Assembly (NCBI GenBank): GCA_963281255.1
Contig: OY725490.1
Location: 3,596,001-3,660,000 of the forward strand
Direction: 5' to 3'
DNA: 64,000 nucleotides
From: Aphrocallistes beatrix
Lineage: Eukaryota > Porifera > Hexactinellida > Sceptrulophora > Aphrocallistidae
Below the pieces are notes generated by a model. That model searched no databases and was not told where the DNA came from. It worked only from the letters and a program-made list of their open reading frames with translations. Positions within the stretch are counted from its first letter, which is position 1. Each line of letters begins with the position of its first letter. Of this stretch, positions 44,063 through 55,734 are shown in pieces. The translations under genes were made by a program, and so were the position numbers.

Positions 44063-45348
44063 GGACACGAAATTTTCGGCCCGCAAGAAGCCCGTATAAC
44101 TATTTTTAGCCCAATTTGTAAGTTACTAACTATGGAGAGACACTTAGGGAATCCTTTTATGGGAGTGAGTTTCTGAAAACACAAATAAGTGGAAACTAAC
44201 AAAGTTAAAAGTCATATACGTAAGTATTCCTTAATTGGTACCTCGTGACAATTACAAACATCGTCTCAGTTGTCATCGCGGGGAGCCTTGCCAAGATTTC
44301 CGGCCCGCGGAGCCCGCAAACTATAATATTCGGCCCGCACGGGCCGCGGGCCGATAAGAAAAGTCGGCCTGCGGGCCGAACCGGTCCGCGTACAACTCTG
44401 CCGTGTACATCTTGAAGAGGACAAATACCTCAGAGATAATCATGAAGAAAGGATTATTTCTGTGGCTTTTGTATTTCTAAGGCTTCTGATTTCAATAAAT
44501 TCTCTTTGGAAAATTATAAAACAGTAATTACTAACTCATTTAATAATATTATTGGTCGCATTGAAGGTAGGAAACGATCTAAGAAAGCGGAGGATCTTTT
44601 GTTCAATTACTACTTCTAATCTTCCATTATTGAAAATGTGGTCTCCACTTCGAAGATATTGCTCAAATATTTTCAAATATTTCAGACATAACTCTAACTA
44701 CCAATGATGTATTTCATATAATATTCCAATTTTCAGACTCTGTACGGACTATGCATCGAGCATTACTCGTTCAGTAATCCAGTTCCTCTGTATTATCCCA
44801 AACTCAAACATCCACAAAGTAGTAAGTCGAGTAAAGTTCAATTCGAAATCTGTAAAGAGCTGTGGTACTGTCTGGAACACTACAATGGATTGATATCATT
44901 CGGGTTAGGGAGAGCCAGCTGTAATGTTGTCGGAAAGTCTTGGGTTCTAGATTCAATATTCAAAATTGATTTCGTGAAAGGAAGTCCTCAGAGTAGCGCG
45001 TTTCATTTTCGGTCCATCGATATTCCACTGACTAAGAATATTTCTGTCTAAAAAATTAAATGCAGCTTTTTTGAATCGACAAAATGGGCTTACATAAACT
45101 GTCACGGATATTCAGACTTAAGTGTGATTCAAGTTCTGTGTTCCCATCTAGACATGGTTCTAATACACGTCTGTTATAATGACTACAAAAACAATAAAAC
45201 TGAATTAGAAGAGGAGTTAAGGTTAATAAACTAAAACATATTTACATTCTCTTAAGAGACAATACCGATAGTGAAGATTGCGCACAGAGAAGCCAATAAT
45301 GTAGCCAAATCCGATAATCAGAACAAACACATTAATCATCCTTACTAT

Positions 45349-45782
45349 TAAAACTCGATTAATGTGTATTTGTTTATATAGACCAAAATGTTGACTCATC
45401 ATAGAATTATGACGTCATTGTCACCTTTTTTATAATTAGAAATTTCAGTTTTTCGATCATAATTCAGCCATTTTAGGTGATAGAAGGCTGAAATTTTAAT
45501 ATACATAGTGTGTAGATTAATATATCTCAAATATGATCCAACTCTCATCAAATAATGATGACTCATCACTCTGTTATGACGTCATCATTACGCATCAAAA
45601 TTTTACAAATAGACAAATTTGATGATTCTCGAGTGATATCGATTTTAACAGTAAGACAGCTATATTTAGAGATGTTATCTCCCTTATAATTAACCAATGT
45701 GGCTCCAGGCGACCGAAGGGAGCCTCCATCGGACACAAAGTGTCCGCCAGCCGCGCAGCGCAAGCAAGCGAAGCGCACTTGT
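45349..45782 (-). mobile_element. CRE-bearing MITE family, right-arm copy
   Basis: Mirror of 37825-38267: TCCTTACTATTAAAACTCG at one end, GCGCACTTGT at the other, with both CRE-like sites kept. Inserted before the inverted duplication formed. Confidence 0.85.
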
Positions 45783-46623
45783 ACTAATCAAAAGGTAATC
45801 ATCTAAAAGAACTGAAATTAAATTGGCTTTTGAGATATAGAGTTGGGTCTGGAACTGAATGCCAACCAATTGCTTACAGACAAATTTGATTTATTTAAAA
45901 ACTAATGTAAGAGGCATTCCATATCATTTCACCCACCCTAAATAAGATTTCCTCCGAATCGTTCAAAAATTTCAATTTGCAACAACAATATAGGGTAAGG
46001 ATAACCTGAAATTTTTGGCGCCAAAACCCTTCTGGAAGCCAAATTATAGCACGTACAAAAATTCGACTTTTGAGTGTCGGACTCATTTGGTCCCAATCGA
46101 TTTTCCACTTGAATTTAAGACTATTGTCTCGTAGTAAAGTATTATAATGACATTTATAACTTTCTAGGTATAATTTACCTCGTAGAATTCAAATCCGGCA
46201 CTAAAAATACCCCAAAGTGGCAAATTAATGGTCAATTTTTGTTTTTAATGTAAAAATCCGACATTTTCATACTAAATCTTCTTCAGGTCGAAAAAAAAAT
46301 CTTTCAAAAAAGTTTTGTCTGATACTTACAGAAAACCTAGCAAATAGATTGTTATTTAATATATATTAAAACTGGAGAGGTTTTTTTTCTTATTTTCAAA
46401 ATACATTACCATTCGCAAGCTATGCTAATAAATTGGAAAAATGCTGATTAGTTGTTTGTCAGCCGCAAGAATTATGATATAATTGATTTTTATTTCCTCT
46501 TAAATCACTTTTTAAAATTTTAAAATCATTATCCTGCGAATAAATTGAAATTACAAAAATCGATGGTATGATTAATTACTTTCTCTCTATCCTACATTTT
46601 CATCAGTGATATTGTATACAGCA

Positions 46624-46660
46624 TGGCAACACAAGAGGAACAATTGGTATGCACTCCAGG
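46624..46660 (+). other. Mini-exon in the left terminal repeat
   Basis: ATGGCAACACAAGAGGAACA ... ends CCAG followed by the donor GTAAGA, encoding MATQEEQLVCTP plus one base. An identical mini-exon lies in the right repeat (50937-50973, minus), directly upstream of the transposase gene. The repeat therefore seems to contain a promoter and first exon. Confidence 0.4.
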
Positions 46661-47079
46661 TAAGATGAATTAGAAACCACAAATAATTGTGTACTCACCC
46701 CTGAAATATAATATTATTCTACACAAGTAAGTGTGTTGTGAAGATTCATAATTAGTTAAATACATTCAGATCACCATGGTAACATAAAATATTTTCGAAG
46801 ACTCCGCTAACTCCAGTATATAGGAATTTGATTAATTTCACTACAACATGAAGGTTTGATCAACAACATTCGTATTAAAAAAAGATTTTAATTCTCCACC
46901 ACGCCGAAAGGGGAAATCAACTCATTTATTTAGTTGGGTGGAACCCTGCTAAATACACGGTTCAAAAAATGGGTTCACACAATTGATAATTATTGACTCG
47001 TATGTATAGTAAGTATATAAATTCTCCATATAATATATCTTAGTAAGTAAGGATCACTGTTGTTTTTTCATTCATCAGG

Positions 47080-50000
47080 TCATCTTGACTTAAATTTTTG
47101 GATAATTGAATTAATATCTGCTGTAGGAAGTATATATTGACGGCTAGATGCTGAGGTTGTTAATGGTGCATTTATCTTGCACAGAATATTAGTGATTGGG
47201 ATCAAACATGCATCCTCCCTGCTAGGCCACTTAAATATTCTCGTTCGAGGGTTAAAATGCATTAGTTTTATTTCTGTGTCTCCTTCTTCATCAAACACCT
47301 GCTCAATAATGCCAATCCACCAATTGTTGTCATAGACACAAGCCACATAATTTCCAATTGAGGCTAAGGGAAACACTTGCGCGTCTTTTTCAAAATCGAA
47401 TCTGAGTGAAAAATTTTCTTGATCACTTGTTCGCATAATATCGAGCACAGACGAATTCAATGGTCTGAATCGGTGAAAACTTCTTGTTCCTGGGATTGTC
47501 TTGGCACTCGCAAATCTAGCTTGTAGAAATTTCCGTTCCGTATCCACGTCGCTTTTGGACAAATAAAAGAAGGTTATGTCGCTACTAAGTAACTTACAGA
47601 AATTAAACATTCCTTCAGGAGTTATAATTTGGTTATTATGCGTTCTTTTCAGACTTTCGATTGCTGTAATACGTTTAACAGTTCCTCCTATGCCATCACA
47701 AGGAGACTTCCCATGTGCAGTAGCAAAAAAATTCCACTCGGCATCCAATCCAAAGTCGTCCTTATGTTTACACAAATTAATGAAATTGTACTTATTTTTG
47801 TACTGAGCTGCACATCCGTCTGAAAAATATTCAATTTTACTGATCTTGGGAATATACTTTTTGACGTAGCTGAGGAGCATTTTTTGAATTAAATAAACCA
47901 TTGAAGTATCGTGGTGCATATCATCAGAAATAAAGCAGAATGATTGGTGCTTCACAGATTCTGAACTTTGTAATAAATTACAATTGGGTGAAGTGTTGCT
48001 TGCTGCTTGGACCAGTGATAGCTTTGGATTTCATCTTGTATAACGAAGGTAAAGTTTTCGGCGAAGTCACCAAGACAAATTAGTGAATTTTCATTAAGAT
48101 TTTCCTTACGCATTTTAAGATATTTCGATTGTGCTTTTGCAGTATAGGAGTGTGTTGTGAGGGTGTCAATTGAACTGACAATCATATCTATTAAGTGATG
48201 GAGAGAAGTTGAGTCAGATATGAGTGTAGTTCGATCTGTACCAATCCATTGTTGATAGACAATGTCAGAATCCGCCTGAGTTTCGAGAGAATCTTAAAGA
48301 TGATCTCTAAGTTTGTCAATCCCAGGACACTTCTCACACCTGAAAATTATATATTTGTATACATAACGATTTTTCCCCATATTTTCTGCATAATTTCAAA
48401 AGTAATATGATTAATTTTAATAATTACAGAAAGTTTATTAACACTACCTGTGTATCATGCAATCTCTGTTTTCTTGTGCACACACAACGTAATTCATCAA
48501 GTCTGAGTAATTTTCTTTAGTTTGGATTGCATCAACTAACAACTTTACATTTTGATGAATGGCACAAACACATACTGAATGAGTTCCACTTGCACCTGGT
48601 AAAATGCACCATTTAGGGCGTAGAGAGCAAAATTTAGAGAATCCGATTTTAACCTAAAAAAATAGAAATTAACTACATAGATTTTATATTTTAGAGTCTT
48701 GTAATTAAATAATATAATATAACGTATGTATGATGCTAAATACAGTCGACTCGATAATGTGAACTTTACAAGGCAAAGGCAGACTAATTACCTCAGGGTG
48801 ATTCTGAAACTTCTGCAAAAACTGTTGGTATAGTTCTTTTAAGCTAAGTAGCATTAGACGTTTTTGTTTATACTGCTTTCTCCCGACACTGACAACATCC
48901 TTTTGACCTAAATGTAGTAAAAAATTGGTTAAGTAAATAATATAACGAGATATGTTGAATTACTAATTGTACAGTCACACCCCACATAAATGCATGAACA
49001 TGAGAATATACTAATTTGTAAGGCGCCTAAAACACTCTCTACGCCCTTCACGAGCCAATACAAAAATTCAAGGGAACTCTCCACGAGTTACAAATAAGTT
49101 TTTTAGACAAAAACAAATAAACAGTAAATACTGCTACTAACCAGGAATCTCACGCGAATATTCATCATCCTCATAATACAATAGAGTGATGTCTTTGATT
49201 TCCTTAGATAGTGCTTTTCCCTTCTTGGGTTGTGGAAATGATAGAATGCCTTTTTCGTGAAATAGCATCTTAGCTTGTTTTACCTGATATTCTGTTACCT
49301 ATACGAAAATAAATAATGTTAGGGACTCGACACAATCGCATAACTAAACAAGGCACTTATACCGTCTATAAAATGCCATAATGACTAATTCATTTTTTCT
49401 AGCCTGCGTTTTAATAGCTCTCTAAAATAGTATTTTCATAGGGCAAGATAGGGATGATTCGGAAAAAACTCTGCAAACTCAGGGAAACAAATAATTTAGC
49501 TCCTTATTACACAAATGCATTTCAAAAATAGCTATCCAAAAGGGCAATATTTGTTTGATGAAAGTCTATCTTTAGTTTTAGAAATATTTACGATAATTTA
49601 GAATTTATTAAATGTTTACTCTATCAAACAATTACCTCGAAATATTCTTGAACTTTATTTTTGGACCAGTTGCTTGGCGCGAGAGTTAACAAATGAATTA
49701 TAGTTCTTTTATCTTCTGACTCGTGTATTTTAGCTTTAACCATTGCCATTAAGCTATCAAAGTTGGCTGCTTTTTCAATAATGTCACTATCCTGAAATGA
49801 AGGGTCATATAGTTTAAAACTTGTGCCTCTACCAGTATGTTCGATGTTTGAATCTTCTCTAAAATTGAAAATACATACCATTATAAACTCAAAAATAGAT
49901 TCCATTATAAACTCATTTATCTAAAAACTTTTATCCTTAAAATACCTTGGTGATTTAGATACAAGTGCTGAATTAAATAGTTCCAGTTCGAGAGGTGCAT

Positions 50001-50654
50001 TGGATGTTGCTAGGTGTACTTGTTTAGTGAACTTTTTTTCGATACGTTTGAGTTCGATATCTGGGGAATCGAACCCCGGTCCTGTATATTTTGTTTCTTC
50101 TTCTTCAACTTTGTTCTCGTCAAAATTCCGCAACGTTTCAAACATTTGAATCTTGCACCGGACGCACAATTTTTTTCCAGGGATCATGGTAACATTCAGA
50201 GTTTCGCTCAACTTTAGAGATTCGTCTAAACGCATTTCTCTTCCTTGCCCTAAACATTTATAGTTACAGGTTAGTCACGATTTCCAACTTTTAATTATGC
50301 ATCCTATTAAAACGAATTAGAGGAATATCTATGAATACAAATTTTGTTGAGACACTACTTACCTTTGGATAAATAGAAGACTTTTCTGTGGAATCCGAAA
50401 GGATTTGCGCAGGATCTTTGCAACTGCACATAAGAAGTTAAATACATTGCGAAGTGATGGCCACAAATATTATCAAGGGTGGTTAACTTTAAGCTTGTGC
50501 GTAGCACAATTAGCTGTTGATCGTTTTGATCGAGGTCACCAAACATCATGAGCTTATCTTGTTTGATATAGTAGGATTTTAAATGGCAAGGAGTTTCCAG
50601 AAGGATGCCAACTGTACAATTTGGGAGTAGAGACTCAATAGAGAATGAAGCCAT
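47080..50654 (-). CDS. Transposase gene of the 5.8-kb transposon (7 exons, nearly intact)
   Basis: Exons read from GT/AG sites and frame: 50654-50363, 50249-49946, 49858-49636, 49298-49142, 48907-48792, 48653-48448 and 48339-47080. Start at MASFSIESLLPN (ATG 50652-50654); all junction phases agree. Landmarks: a KKLCVRCKIQMF cysteine pair in exon 2, VTEYQVKQAKMLFHEKGILS and YYEDDEYSREIPG in exon 4, FSKFCSLRPKWCILPGASGT in exon 6. The last exon has CLGDFAENFTFVIQDE, FISDDMHHDT, IEYFSDGCAAQYKNK and FFATAHGKSPCDGIGGTVKR. The conserved acidic residues (D in GDFAENF and SDGCAAQ, D in PCDGIGG) suggest an RNase-H-fold catalytic core; that is inference. I recall close relatives in hydra and aphids. 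Defects: one TAA at 48294-48296 and one frameshift near 47965. Confidence 0.75.
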
Positions 50655-50936
50655 CTTACGTATAATAATAGTTGATTGAAGTTAGAGCAACGATTGATAT
50701 GAAATAGAATTAATTGTTTTACAGGTCTATTATATTATATTATAGTATATACGTATAGTAATATGTTTGCTGAGTCTTCGAAAATACGATATAAATAACT
50801 ATCGTATTTTATGTTACCATGGTGATCTGAATGTATTTAACTAATTATGAATCTTCACAACACACTTACTTGTGTAGAATAATATTATATTTCAGGGGTG
50901 AGTACACAATTATTTGTGGTTTCTAATTCATCTTAC

Positions 50937-50973
50937 CTGGAGTGCATACCAATTGTTCCTCTTGTGTTGCCAT
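50937..50973 (-). other. Mini-exon in the right terminal repeat
   Basis: Minus-strand twin of 46624-46660, with the same ATG and GTAAGA donor. It lies about 280 bp upstream of the transposase ATG. Joining it to the next exon would need an acceptor of the right phase, which I could not fix; it may belong to an alternative 5' end. Confidence 0.4.
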
Positions 50974-51689
50974 GCTGTATACAATATCACTGATGAAAAT
51001 GTAGGATAGAGAGAAAGTAATTAATCATACCATCGATTTTTGTAATTTCAATTTATTCGCAGGATAATGATTTTAAAATTTTAAAAAGTGATTTAAGAGG
51101 AAATAAAAATCAATTATATCATAATTCTTGCGGCTGACAAACAACTAATCAGCATTTTTCCAATTTATTAGCATAGCTTGCGAATGGTAATGTATTTTGA
51201 AAATAAGAAAAAAAACCTCTCCAGTTTTAATATATATTAAATAACAATCTATTTGCTAGGTTTTCTGTAAGTATCAGACAAAACTTTTTTGAAAGATTTT
51301 TTTTTCGACCTGAAGAAGATTTAGTATGAAAATGTCGGATTTTTACATTAAAAACAAAAATTGACCATTAATTTGCCACTTTGGGGTATTTTTAGTGCCG
51401 GATTTGAATTCTACGAGGTAAATTATACCTAGAAAGTTATAAATGTCATTATAATACTTTACTACGAGACAATAGTCTTAAATTCAAGTGGAAAATCGAT
51501 TGGGACCAAATGAGTCCGACACTCAAAAGTCGAATTTTTGTACGTGCTATAATTTGGCTTCCAGAAGGGTTTTGGCGCCAAAAATTTCAGGTTATCCTTA
51601 CCCTATATTGTTGTTGCAAATTGAAATTTTTGAACGATTCGGAGGAAATCTTATTTAGGGTGGGTGAAATGATATGGAATGCCTCGTAA

Positions 51690-52600
51690 GTCGAACAATG
51701 TAATCACATCAATTTTGATCATCTTTTTATTAATTTTTGTTAGTTTTTTCACAAATTTTGTCAGTGTAATAACAAATTTTTGGTAGACATTTGACTAAAT
51801 TTGGTTGACTTATAGCTAAATTTATTAGTGCATTAATTAGAAACCGATTATTAAATAATACAAATATTACAGCCGTTTTCCGCCTCCCCAATGCAGTTAC
51901 TATCATAAAATCACACCAAAACGCCGCGATACGAAGTGATTATAATCTAGCGCAGCTATGAAAATGTAATATGCTCAAATATTCAGTGCTAGACTATAAT
52001 CATTTGGTATCGCTAGTTCTGTGGAAATTCTTATAGTACAAGCATTGTGTATTTCAATCATCTCTCACATGTTTTTCCTAGATAGCGATAAGAGGGATAT
52101 AATATTATGATTCAGATTTCTAAAAGTTGGCCATATGCCATAGTACCGGGAAGCTGAAGATATATGTGTATAAACCACATACACAATAAATGAAGATGAA
52201 GATGATGATTATTAAAATCACATTATCCTCGTCATATTAGTACGTATATAAATTTTCAATTACCGTACATGTATTAACAATTGAGGAGATTCAGTTGTTA
52301 AACATAAGATACCAAGTAGTATTTAAAGTCATAAGATTTATAGTAATGAACAGAAGCACTTAAGTATATAAATATTATGTATCCTATCATGACTATCAAA
52401 TCCACTATCAAATCGTATTTACTCGTGTTACAATATATTGTGAAGAAGCTAAGGGTTACTTCGAGTAAGCAGAAATGGATACTAACAGAACTAAAGTTCC
52501 TCAACATGTTAGGATTTTTAGGAGCACTAGGTTTCTTCAGTGATTCTCTTAAGCAAAAATAGGTACCATCTTCATATCTCGTACATCAGGGACTGAAATA
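51690..52600. other. Non-coding part of the right arm
   Basis: Mirror of 36800-37696. It holds the likely 5' flank of the MATE pseudogene and a decayed first exon near 52440-52560. Nothing else recognised. Confidence 0.45.
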
Positions 52601-53982
52601 GGAAGTAAAGTTGGTTCTCTGTTCATTGGTCAATCAATTATAGGTTGCACATCATACGTGGTTGTACAGGGAATTGCTGCTGGGACGAGCACACTTTGCT
52701 CTCTAGCTTACGGTGCTTCAAACTACAAGCTGATGGGCACATACTTCATGTGAGCATTGATAATCGCATCACTCACTTGCTTTCCCATTTGGACAATATG
52801 GATTAGTGTCGAATCTGTCATTTACTAGAACACTAGAGACTCTGAACTAGCACAAGATGCAGGTGACTATACTACAATTTTGTGTTTTAGCTATCCAGCT
52901 TAGTACATCTACTCGAGGCTAGCTTGTAATTTCCTGCAATCTCAAAACATTATATTCCCCAATCTTGCAATACAAGTAAGTGGGAATCTGTTTAATATTC
53001 TCTTATACAATATATATTTGTTGTTGTTTTTTCCCTCGAGATTAAGGGTGTTGCTCTGGCATATACTATTAGTAATAATCTGATTGCAATTCTACTCTTC
53101 GCCTACATCCAATTCACGGCTATACGCTTTACATTTTCTCTATTCTCGTGGTATAATTTATCTGGCTGGTATCACTTTTTGAAGAATGGATTTATTGGGA
53201 CACTTCAGTTCATGATTGATATATTAAGTGCTCGAATTGTGCCTTTAATATTAATCGGATTTATCCTCAAAGACGCGATCAACTCGCATTATTGGGGATA
53301 TTTTATCTTTCTGTCGGTTTCTTATGGGTTGGGTGCTGGAGCTAATGTACGTATTGCTAATCTTCTTGGGGAAAATAATTTGGAAAGAGCAAAGAAATCG
53401 ACTATAATTGCTATTTGTTACGAATTAACAATAGTGACTGGATTTAGCGTTGTCATTTTCTCTTTTTCATATTACATATCATACATTTTCACATCCGTAG
53501 AGGATATCAGAAAACAAATTGAATTTGGGATAAAAATTCTAACCATCGCTTTGCTATCAGATGTAGGAAGTTGTTTAAAAGGCATATGTAATGCGTGCTG
53601 CCTTCAGTATTTTGCTTTAGCAAGTGAAATTATCTTCTTTTTCTTCATATCTGTTCCTCTCGGTTGTGGACTGTCCTATTTTGTGACTTGGAAAGCAATG
53701 GGATCCTACATATTCCTGAGTATCGGATATTTAGCTTCAGCTATAACATTAATCTTAATTTTATTCTGTTATGATTGGCAGAAAATTGCAAAAAAGGTAT
53801 CACAAAATATTTCACAAATAAATCAGGAAAAGGAATGCAGTGAAACTGATCTGAATAACAATCTCGCTATTTCATCAGCAGAGCTTTCCAAATGCAGAAT
53901 ATTCCTGCTAGTTTCAAGGTATCTGATTATCTTGGTAATTAGTATTATTATGTTTATTTTGGTCTGTTTCTTTGAAATTTAG
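52601..53982 (+). pseudogene. MATE-family transporter, 5' half broken, 3' half open
   Basis: GTEIGSKVGSLFIGQSIIGC, TSTLCSLAYGASNYKLMGTY (the MATE AYGA-N----G motif) and SQNIIFPNLAIQVSGNLFNI are readable, but three stop codons and at least one frameshift lie between 52750 and 53030. From about 53080 to the TAG at 53980-53982 the frame is open for some 290 codons. It encodes about six membrane helices with GLGAGANVRIANLLGENNLE, the second-half counterpart of the MATE motif. MATE proteins export cations and drugs by H+ or Na+ antiport. An alternative start (ATG near 53212) could give a half transporter, but a dying gene is more likely. The boundary between broken and open parts nearly coincides with the end of the inverted duplication (53108). 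Confidence 0.7.
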
Positions 53983-55730
53983 TATATTTCGCATATATCT
54001 ATAAAAGAAATATGCTTCGTCACATTTTGAGATCAATGTGTTTATCCTTTATTATGTATTTGCTTAAACATCGAAAATTGTTGTTAAAAGCTTATTAATC
54101 CTTCAAAACAATGTAGTACGTATATAAGGAGAATCATATTCGTAAAGTATTTCATGGGATCTAGACATCTAGTTTTATCTTGGTAAATTCATTTGAATAC
54201 TGTTCGTAGTCGTACTTTGTTTTGAGTCTTTTTATACATTGTTTATGATAGATCCTACTTTAAGGGAGTAGCAATTAAGCCTTAAGGCATGGAGAGTGAT
54301 CAATGAGGGTTAAGTATGAAACAATCTAACTCTGATCAAATTCAGCATGGGGTTCCAGAGTATTATACTGCCCTTCAGAGATCTCCAAATCTCAAACTCT
54401 AATTTTTATACGCCTAAATCAGTAAATAAGCTTTTCAGCTAGGTACTAAATATACCTAAGTATTCGGTTTTGCATTGGTCTGGACTCGAAAGTGACCCGA
54501 ATTAGGGTAGTAAAACCTGCATTCACGCTGAAATCTGGATTTCTTCGCAAAACTATTAAATATGAAATTCATGATGGAAATTTGGTTTATTAACCAATTG
54601 GTTGGCATTTGGGCCTTAATATAAAGAACTTTCATTGAAAACTAGGCACGACGTCCATAGATGGAATCGACCAGGTTTGACCAGTGCCTATCGATCGGTC
54701 GGGTCTGGTCGGGTCAGGTACTGGTCGAAATTCTTGACCGGCTTCTTAGGATACTTTTGAAAGAAATTCAAATAAGGAGTTTGATAGATGATATTTTGAT
54801 TGAATAAGTAATTACTATGGGTTAAATTAAGGTATAGAGTTAAAAATAGAAATTTTTTAAAAATCACACTTTCGGGCTGGAATGAAGCTAAAATTTGCAG
54901 TTTACCGCCAAAAACCCCACCACGACCCTTTGAAATCTTTTTGGATCTAAATTCCAACCTGGCTCAATAACTTTAAATTCAAATTTTGACAAAATTTCTG
55001 AACTCAAATCTTTGGTGGCAGCATAGTATGTCAAGGAATTGAGATAATAACTTCATTTCAAGTAACTAAGTTACAAAAACAGGATATCTTTGTTTTCTTA
55101 AGTATCTTCCTTTTAAATCGAACCATTTTTTATTCTCAGTGGCATTTCAGACATCAAAACTACAGAAACCAGGTAATATCAGAGATCAACCATAATTGTC
55201 GTTTTTAATGAGGGTATCTTTATTGGTTGCAGGTTCCACATCTCGACTCCCTCTTGACTTATACCTTTGAGTTTTTCTATTGATAACAATTCGGAACTGT
55301 ATCCTAGCCATATACAATTAACCTGAAACAAATGAATGTTGTATTGCAACGAATCTTAGCACTACGAGAGTGATAAACTGTGGCCCCATCTTACTGGAGG
55401 ATGGTTACGGACATGTCTAGAAGCATTTCCAAACCAGAACAGAGTCGCTTTCTCTTTTTATGTTAAATTCAGGAGACAGAGTATTTTCTGATGTTTCACA
55501 TTTAGTATTTGCCAGATACTATACAGGAGTTTTTATCATTAAGATTAATGTTTTATACAATTCAAACTTGGAAAAAAGTCATTACACAGAAAGAGATCAT
55601 CAATTTCTTGACATACTGTAACTCAAAAAGTATTCACTATACAAAAAACCCATGCTCAACAAGACGCTCCGTCATCACCTCTACAAGATAACTGGTTTCT
55701 ATTTTTGAAAAAAATCCTTTTTAGGTTGTC
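53983..55730. other. Unassigned stretch downstream of the MATE pseudogene
   Basis: About 1.7 kb of AT-rich sequence. A local repeat of CGGTCGGGTC/TGGTCGGGTC-type units lies at 54690-54740. No gene, repeat end or RNA gene recognised. Confidence 0.35.
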
Positions 55731-55734
55731 ATGA

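Larger units (their letters stand above)
43101..44400. mobile_element. hAT element with a captured transposase fragment
   Basis: Ends CAGAGTTGCACGCGGG / CCGCGTACAACTCTG with a perfect 8-bp duplication CCGTGTAC (43093-43100, 44401-44408). The left arm of the duplication holds the single-copy site. Related GC-rich ends occur at 11523 and 23532. It carries another element with tandem-repeat ends (43155-44062), itself holding a MULE fragment. Confidence 0.9.
42960..45200 (+). pseudogene. Large-GTPase-like (URGCP/GVIN-type) fragment, right-arm copy
   Basis: Upstream remains MDEVLIINNSKGNIEELSKK are split by the hAT element. After TTTTCAG an exon-like block (44737-45051) encodes 104 residues. It includes VPLYYPKLKHPQSSKSSKVQ, LWYCLEHYNGLISFGLGR and CNVVGKSWVLDSIFKIDFVK, then QSSAFHFRSIDIPLTKNIS and a stop; FFESTKWAYINCHGYSDLSV continues in another frame. 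The order Y-GL-SFG-G ... GKS-LD-IF resembles the G1 region of the interferon-induced very large GTPase/URGCP family, from memory of that family. If right, the gene belonged to an innate-immune GTPase expansion. Broken in both arms by the same stop. Confidence 0.5.
45911..51685 (-). mobile_element. 5.8-kb DNA transposon with 0.9-kb terminal inverted repeats
   Basis: Ends GAGGCATTCC / GGAATGCCTC. The inverted repeats span 45911-46805 and 50771-51685 and look almost identical. The duplication reads GTAA (45907-45910, 51686-51689); a 5-bp GTAAG reading with a shifted end is nearly as good. The left arm of the duplication gives the empty site (gttcgacttacattag). It carries one multi-exon transposase gene on the minus strand. 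TIR length, gene and TSD together do not let me assign it to a named superfamily. Confidence 0.9.
42948..53108. repeat. Giant inverted duplication, right arm
   Basis: Mirror image of 36273-39480, lengthened by a 1300-bp hAT element (43101-44400) and a 5775-bp transposon (45911-51685). With both removed it is about 3.07 kb, equal to the left arm without its own insertion. Right-most homology (cgcctacat) is at 53100-53108, inside the MATE gene. Confidence 0.85.

Noticed and set aside
45911-51685. A virus-like giant element (Polinton kin)
   Set aside because: Long inverted ends fit, but the size is under 6 kb and there is only one transposase-type gene, with no polymerase, capsid or integrase.
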